Below, piece after piece: positions 47,805-51,566 of a stretch of 51,566 nt of DNA (the first letter of the stretch is position 1; each line of letters starts with the position of its first letter). This DNA is from Anaerolineales bacterium (GTDB taxonomy: Bacteria; Chloroflexota; Anaerolineae; Anaerolineales; Villigracilaceae): positions 30,766-82,331 of the forward strand of contig JAGNWT010000005.1 of NCBI GenBank assembly GCA_017985935.1, in the 5' to 3' direction. Below the pieces are notes generated by a model that saw only the letters and a program-made list of their open reading frames with translations, was not told where the DNA came from and did no database searches. The position numbers and the translations under genes were made by a program.

Positions 47805-49196
47805 TTAAGAAAGCAACCCTCTTGCAAATGCCAGCAATGCCTGCACATCGTTGAAGTTGGTAATGGGTCCCACAGAAATCCTCACCGCGCCCGAGGATTT
47901 GCCGTCTATGCATTTGCGGAATTCGTCGATCGACATGACATCCCTGTGATCTGGTCGCGTGAAGCATACATCCAATTCCACGCGAGAGATGCCGAGCGCA
48001 ACTTCACCCGCGCCGGGGTTGCAGAAACAGCCCGTGCGGAGCGAGATGTTGACCTTGTTCGCTTCGCTCTCGATGAATCGGTGATCGAAAGCGTGACCGT
48101 CTTTGTCGTAAAAATTAACCGTGACCGCTCCGCCTCTTCCCTCGCTGGTTGCGGGTCCGAACAAACGGACAAGCGGCTCGCCCGTGCTGTGCTTCAGGGC
48201 GGTGAGATTCTGCAAAAGCCAGCCGGTCAATGTTTTGACCCGCTCACCGATGACATCATAGCCAATGGACTCGATATGCCGTAATCCAATTTCAATGGCG
48301 GGGATGTTGAGATAGTCGAGCGTGCCGTCTTCGAACGCGGCGGCGCCGTCGGCGAGATAATATTTATCGCCCTGCACCGAGGCAACGGTGATCGTCCCGC
48401 CTGCGAACCACGGACGATGCAACTTTGCCAGCGCAGACTTGCGCGCGATCAATGCTCCAAGCCCCGTTGGGTAGCCGAAAATCTTGTAGAAAGAAACAGG
48501 AACGAAATCGGGCTTCACCTTGCCCAGGTCCAGTTTGCTGGTGGGGACAAATGCCGCCGCGTCGAGCAGCACGTCCCAGCCGTGGGCGTGGGCTTTTTCG
48601 ATCCACTCTAGCGGATGCTTGACCGAGGAGAAGTTCGATTGGGCGGGATATGCAAAAAGGTTGTGTCCGCTCTTCGAAGGCTTAGCCAGTTCCCGGTCCA
48701 GTTGCGATGCGTCCACACGCATGTCCGGGAGCATGACCGGGATGTAGGTCACATTCGCGCCGCGGGCGTGGGCAAATTCCCGGATCCCATTGACCGAGTT
48801 GTGATTGTCGAAGGTCAGCAGGTAACGCCCGTTCGGGAAGGGATAACTCTCGCCGACCAGTTTAAGCGCACCGCTGGCATTGGGTGTGAAGATGGCGAGG
48901 TATTCATCGGGGTCGGCGTTGAAAAATTTCAGGATGTAGTCACGCGCGCTCTCAACCAGATGTGTGGCGGCAATGGAGGTGGGGTTGGAGGAGTGCGGGT
49001 TGCCATAAACATTCTCGTGCAAAAGTTTGTGATGCTTGTGGATCTGCGATTCAGCATAGATGCCGCCGCCGGTGTAATCGAGATAGACATGCTCGCCCGC
49101 GTCGAGTCGGGCGTATTCTTCTTTACGAAGCACATCGATGGATTCGGTTCCGGCGTATGTTGGGTATTGCGCGAGGAAGGTTTGAAATTCGTTCAT
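47805..49196 (-). CDS. Class V aminotransferase, Moco-sulfurase NifS-like
   Basis: This 463-residue PLP enzyme resembles the N-terminal half of eukaryotic molybdenum cofactor sulfurase. Matching points are YLDYTGGGIYAESQI, FTPNASGALKLVGE, FDNHNSVNGIREFA, VLLDAAAFVPTSKLDL, the PLP-lysine loop SFYKIFGYPTGLGALI and the cysteine loop RTGCFCNPGAGEVALG. The last is where MOCOS keeps its persulfide cysteine. The MOSC domain is absent. It may be a cysteine desulfurase-like enzyme. The msrP product in this window needs molybdopterin, but not a sulfurated Mo, so no link is claimed. Confidence 0.85.
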   Translation of the reverse strand: MNEFQTFLAQYPTYAGTESIDVLRKEEYARLDAGEHVYLDYTGGGIYAESQIHKHHKLLHENVYGNPHSSNPTSIAATHLVESARDYILKFFNADPDEYLAIFTPNASGALKLVGESYPFPNGRYLLTFDNHNSVNGIREFAHARGANVTYIPVMLPDMRVDASQLDRELAKPSKSGHNLFAYPAQSNFSSVKHPLEWIEKAHAHGWDVLLDAAAFVPTSKLDLGKVKPDFVPVSFYKIFGYPTGLGALIARKSALAKLHRPWFAGGTITVASVQGDKYYLADGAAAFEDGTLDYLNIPAIEIGLRHIESIGYDVIGERVKTLTGWLLQNLTALKHSTGEPLVRLFGPATSEGRGGAVTVNFYDKDGHAFDHRFIESEANKVNISLRTGCFCNPGAGEVALGISRVELDVCFTRPDHRDVMSIDEFRKCIDGKSSGAVRISVGPITNFNDVQALLAFARGLLS

Positions 49197-49261
49197 GATA
49201 GCAAGTTTCCTGAATTAAGAGTCGCTCAAATTAAGGGAGTGCTAAAAGACTGGGTTTTGAT

Positions 49262-49301
49262 AGTCACAAAGACTCAAAGGATTCTTTGTGACTTTGTGAC
49301 T
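49262..49301. repeat. Inverted CACAAAG-type repeats between PLP enzyme and FAH gene
   Basis: AGTCACAAAG and ACTCAAAGG (49262-49280) face two copies of CTTTGTGA (49284-49299). Outer flanks GAGTGCTAAAAGAC and TTTTCAGACACTC extend the palindrome to about 49229-49316. The motif is that of 323-394. Confidence 0.65.
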
Positions 49302-49326
49302 GGTTTTCAGACACTCTTAAGACCCG

Positions 49327-50091
49327 TTACACCTTCACCGGGTTGCTTAACTTGCCGAGCCCTTCGATCTCCACATCCACCATGTCACCGTTCTTCAACT
49401 CGCCCACGCCCGCGGGTGTGCCGGTGAAGATGATGTCGCCCGGCTCCAGGGTCATGATGGACGAGATGTAGGCGATCAGGGTCGTGACGTTGAAGACCAT
49501 GTCGCGGGTGGATGCCATCTGGCGCATCTGCCCGTTCACGCGGCAGGTGACCACTGCATCTGAGGCGTCGAACTCGGTATCGATCCACGGTCCGAAAGAG
49601 CAGAAGGTGTCGAAGCCTTTGGCGCGAGTCCATTGACCGTCCACTTTTTGCAGGTCGCGGGCGGTGATGTCGTTGCCGATGGTGTAGCCAAAAATGTATT
49701 CCTTCGACTGCTCGGGCGTGATGTTCCGTCCGCGCTTGCCAATGACAATGACCAGTTCCGCTTCGTGCTCCACCTGGCTTGACTGCGGCGGCAGGACAAT
49801 GCTCTCACCGTGAGCAATGATCGAGGAAGGCGGCTTCAAAAAGATGAGCGGCACTTTGGGCACTTCGTTGCCGAGCTCGCGGGCGTGGTCCACGTAGTTG
49901 CGCCCCACACACAGGATCTTGCTTGGCATGCACGGCGCCGCGAACTTGATCTCAGAGAAGGGGATCTTCGCTTCGCGCCGGCGGTACTCGCCAAAGACAT
50001 CGCCCTGGATCTCACCGACCTTGTCATCCAGCAGCCAGCCATAGACCGCCTTGCCGGGTTCGCCATTGGGGTAGTAACGGACAATTTTCAT
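49327..50091 (-). CDS. Fumarylacetoacetate hydrolase (FAH) family protein
   Basis: This 254-residue enzyme belongs to the FAHD1/UGL group of hydrolases and decarboxylases that act on 2-oxo acids with a divalent metal. It shows SKILCVGRNYVDHARELG, FLKPPSSIIAHGESIVLP, the metal ligands in VEHEAELVIVIGKRG, YTIGNDITARDLQ and the C-terminal DIIFTGTPAGVGELKNGD. The N-terminal ~55 residues carry the small extra domain. The start at 50091 has an AGGAG site. The substrate is unknown (acylpyruvates or oxaloacetate are common in the family). Confidence 0.91.
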   Translation of the reverse strand: MKIVRYYPNGEPGKAVYGWLLDDKVGEIQGDVFGEYRRREAKIPFSEIKFAAPCMPSKILCVGRNYVDHARELGNEVPKVPLIFLKPPSSIIAHGESIVLPPQSSQVEHEAELVIVIGKRGRNITPEQSKEYIFGYTIGNDITARDLQKVDGQWTRAKGFDTFCSFGPWIDTEFDASDAVVTCRVNGQMRQMASTRDMVFNVTTLIAYISSIMTLEPGDIIFTGTPAGVGELKNGDMVDVEIEGLGKLSNPVKV

Positions 50092-50106
50092 AATTCTCCT
50101 GAGATG

Positions 50107-50143
50107 CAAAATAAAATGCAGTGCGAATTAAATCGCACTGCAT
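50107..50143 (-). terminator. Terminator after AIM24-family gene
   Basis: A perfect 11-bp stem (50116-50126 with 50133-50143, ATGCAGTGCGA and its complement) is followed on the minus strand by TTTATTTT. It lies upstream of the FAH gene. A TATAAT (50151-50146) just before it could start the FAH transcript. Confidence 0.88.
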
Positions 50144-50173
50144 CTATTATACATACTACAAGCCCGACGCGCT

Positions 50174-50860
50174 CTAATGATTGGGGGAGGAAGGCGGCTT
50201 GGGCAGCTGCGGAATGATCCAGTTGATGAGCGCCTGCGGTGAGCGGGTCTGGATGTAGATCTTGCCGGGTCCGCTCAACTCGATTACCAGCCCTTCGCCG
50301 CTGAACAAGGTGGACTTGAGTCCACCAACGGTCTTCGGGGTCACGCCCATGGTTCCATCAAATGCCACAAGGTGCGAGGTGTCCACCACGTATTTTTCTC
50401 CAGCAGACAGGGTCTTCTCAAAGATCGCGCCGTAGGATGAAACCAACAGGGTGCCGGTGCCGGTCGCTTCCAGCATCGATATGCCCTCGGCAGACATGAA
50501 GGCTTTTACGCTGACCTTGGCATTGAGTTCGATGCCAGTCTCGGAAGCCATATATGATCCCGCCTGCACCATCAATTTTTCGCCTTTCATTTCGATCACC
50601 ACAATATCGCCGGGCAGTTCGGGCGCGAGGGTGATCTCGCCGCCGTTGGCAGACGCGACAAAAAAGTTCTGGAAGAAGGACTCGCCTCCCAGCACGGCGC
50701 GCCCAAGCGACTTGAGGAATCCGCCTTCGGCCTTGGTCTCGATGTTCACCCCTTCAGACATGCTGACCATCGCGCCAGCTTCCGCGCGGATGCGCTCATT
50801 GGGGTCGAGCTTTGCAATTGCCAGGGAATACGCCGGGCGGTGAATGACTTGAATATCCAT
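50174..50860 (-). CDS. AIM24/TIGR00266 family protein
   Basis: This 228-residue protein matches the TIGR00266/AIM24 family of beta-prism-like proteins. Matching stretches are LDPNERIRAEAGAMVSMSEGV, GGFLKSLGRAVLGGESFF, ITLAPELPGDIVVIEM, LMVQAGSYMAS and LFSGEGLVIELSGPGKIYIQTRSP. It is probably cytoplasmic or peripherally membrane-bound, with no signal peptide. The function is not established. It has an AGGAG site and its own strong terminator. Confidence 0.92.
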   Translation of the reverse strand: MDIQVIHRPAYSLAIAKLDPNERIRAEAGAMVSMSEGVNIETKAEGGFLKSLGRAVLGGESFFQNFFVASANGGEITLAPELPGDIVVIEMKGEKLMVQAGSYMASETGIELNAKVSVKAFMSAEGISMLEATGTGTLLVSSYGAIFEKTLSAGEKYVVDTSHLVAFDGTMGVTPKTVGGLKSTLFSGEGLVIELSGPGKIYIQTRSPQALINWIIPQLPKPPSSPNH

Positions 50861-50898
50861 GTTCGGTCTCCTTTTGTGACCGCCATTTCAATGGCGTG

Positions 50899-51387
50899 TC
50901 ATGATTTAAAAATCTTGATCTCGCTCTGGTCCACATCTTCCAACAGTTCGCGGACCGGCTTGCGCAGCACGGGGTGTTCAAAGTCCGGGGCGATCTCTGC
51001 CAGCGGCACCAGCACGAACGCGCGCTTGTGCAACCGCGGATGCGGTACAGCGATCGAAACCGTGTCGATGATCTGATCATCAAAGAACAGGATGTCGATA
51101 TCGATCAGGCGCGGACCATTCTCGAAACTGGGAGCACGCCCCAGGGCAGATTCGAGCCGCTTCACATGCCGCAAAAGAGGCTCAGGCTCAAGATACGTCT
51201 CCACCATCACCACTTGATTCAAGAAGGCGGGCTGGTCGGTGAAGCCCCAGGGCGGGGTTTCATACACCGAAGACTTGGCCTTCAAGTTCATTTGCGGCGA
51301 AAGGTTGTTAACAGCCGCCTTGAGATTCGCGAGGCGGTTGCCCATGTTCGTGCCAAGTGCGAGATAAACGATATGGTCCATGGTCAT
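50899..51387 (-). CDS. folK: 6-hydroxymethyl-7,8-dihydropterin pyrophosphokinase
   Basis: This 162-residue enzyme transfers pyrophosphate from ATP to the pterin in folate synthesis. Recognisable are YLALGTNMGNRLANL, SVYETPPWGFTDQPAFLNQVV, the signature GPRLIDIDILFFDD with catalytic aspartates, and PHPRLHKRAFVLVPLAEIAP. The start at 51387 overlaps the upstream stop as ATGA; an internal ATG two codons later is also possible. No folP or folB lies in the window. Confidence 0.95.
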   Translation of the reverse strand: MTMDHIVYLALGTNMGNRLANLKAAVNNLSPQMNLKAKSSVYETPPWGFTDQPAFLNQVVMVETYLEPEPLLRHVKRLESALGRAPSFENGPRLIDIDILFFDDQIIDTVSIAVPHPRLHKRAFVLVPLAEIAPDFEHPVLRKPVRELLEDVDQSEIKIFKS

Positions 51388-51566
51388 CCGTTTGCGGCGT
51401 GCTCATCGAAGTGCCCCGCCACATCCGCGGCCAGCCAGCTTTCCACAGTCGCGTTCGTGAACGCTTCCTCAGGCAGCTCTTTCACCAGCCGGATCATATC
51501 CAGCCTCGCAGACTCATATTCTTTACGCACTTCGGCATCGGAAAGTTTTTTATATTTTTCGATCAA
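51384..51566 (-). CDS. C-terminal part of a DinB/ClbS-like protein (5' end outside window)
   Basis: About 60 residues are visible. The frame is open to the window edge, and the TTG at the edge is not evidence of a start. The segment ELPEEAFTNATVESWLAADVAGHFDEH resembles the W...DVxxH helix of the DinB/ClbS superfamily. It overlaps folK by four bases. The identification is tentative. Confidence 0.4.
   Translation of the reverse strand: MIEKYKKLSDAEVRKEYESARLDMIRLVKELPEEAFTNATVESWLAADVAGHFDEHAANG

Noticed and set aside
50146..50151. TATAAT as a firm promoter of the FAH gene
   Set aside because: It lies next to the AIM24 terminator, so the start would be inside the hairpin, and there is no good -35. 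I mention it only as possible.
1..51566. Mobile element, prophage or tRNA-associated island
   Set aside because: No transposase, integrase, att-like repeat or tRNA was seen, and the gene content looks chromosomal throughout.

Overview
The window reads as an ordinary, gene-dense chromosomal stretch of a moderately GC-rich bacterium, most likely a Chloroflexota (Anaerolineae-type) organism. The grounds are an FMN-riboswitch-controlled THI5-like flavin ABC importer, a T-box ahead of valS, a MecA_N-type penicillin-binding protein, SDR-DUF2867 proteins, and many lipobox lipoproteins with no outer-membrane genes. The lineage is inferred from protein resemblance, not from a marker gene. No tRNA, rRNA, CRISPR array, transposase, integrase or phage gene was found.

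Layout. 1-4.7 kb: a partial NTF2-like gene, a glycosyltransferase paired with a formyltransferase-like/beta-propeller protein, then a deoxynucleoside kinase with a nucleotidyltransferase-fold protein. 4.7-8.6 kb: an esterase, pyrB, a second deoxynucleoside kinase, a membrane-anchored DsbA-like thioredoxin and a small membrane protein. 8.7-14.7 kb (minus strand): msrQ-msrP, a STAS protein, a peptidase S51-like protein, a lipoprotein and comEC. 14.7-16.8 kb (plus strand): an SDR-DUF2867 protein and a divergent PlsY. 16.9-23.2 kb (minus strand): an apparent operon xpt - HIT - guaA - membrane protein - vWA/FHA protein - PP2C phosphatase, joining purine salvage to a phospho-signalling-like module. 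23.4-31.3 kb (plus strand): maf, a lipoprotein penicillin-binding protein, rsgA, holB, a lipoprotein sulfatase, then DUF2277, a ClbS/DinB-like protein and a membrane protein.

31.3-42.2 kb (minus strand) is the richest part for RNA regulation. It holds three cis-regulatory RNAs: an FMN riboswitch ahead of a flavin ABC importer (permease, binding protein, ATPase), a valine T-box ahead of a DinB-like gene and valS, and a cobalamin riboswitch ahead of btuF-btuC-GNAT-btuD. Both vitamin importers suggest reliance on salvage of flavin and B12. 42.2-51.6 kb (minus strand): a second SDR-DUF2867 protein, a trimethylamine-dehydrogenase-like flavoenzyme with a remodelled substrate pocket, a lipoprotein, a methyltransferase, YciI-YwbE, a Moco-sulfurase-like PLP enzyme, a fumarylacetoacetase-family enzyme, an AIM24 protein, folK and a truncated DinB/ClbS-like gene.

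Across the window, very short-period repeats (units of 7, 8 and about 10 bp) sit in intergenic gaps, mostly as facing inverted pairs. One 8-bp array lies inside the peripheral arm of the cobalamin riboswitch. Several genes have a TATAAT-like box 6-8 nt before the start codon, which suggests leaderless transcripts.
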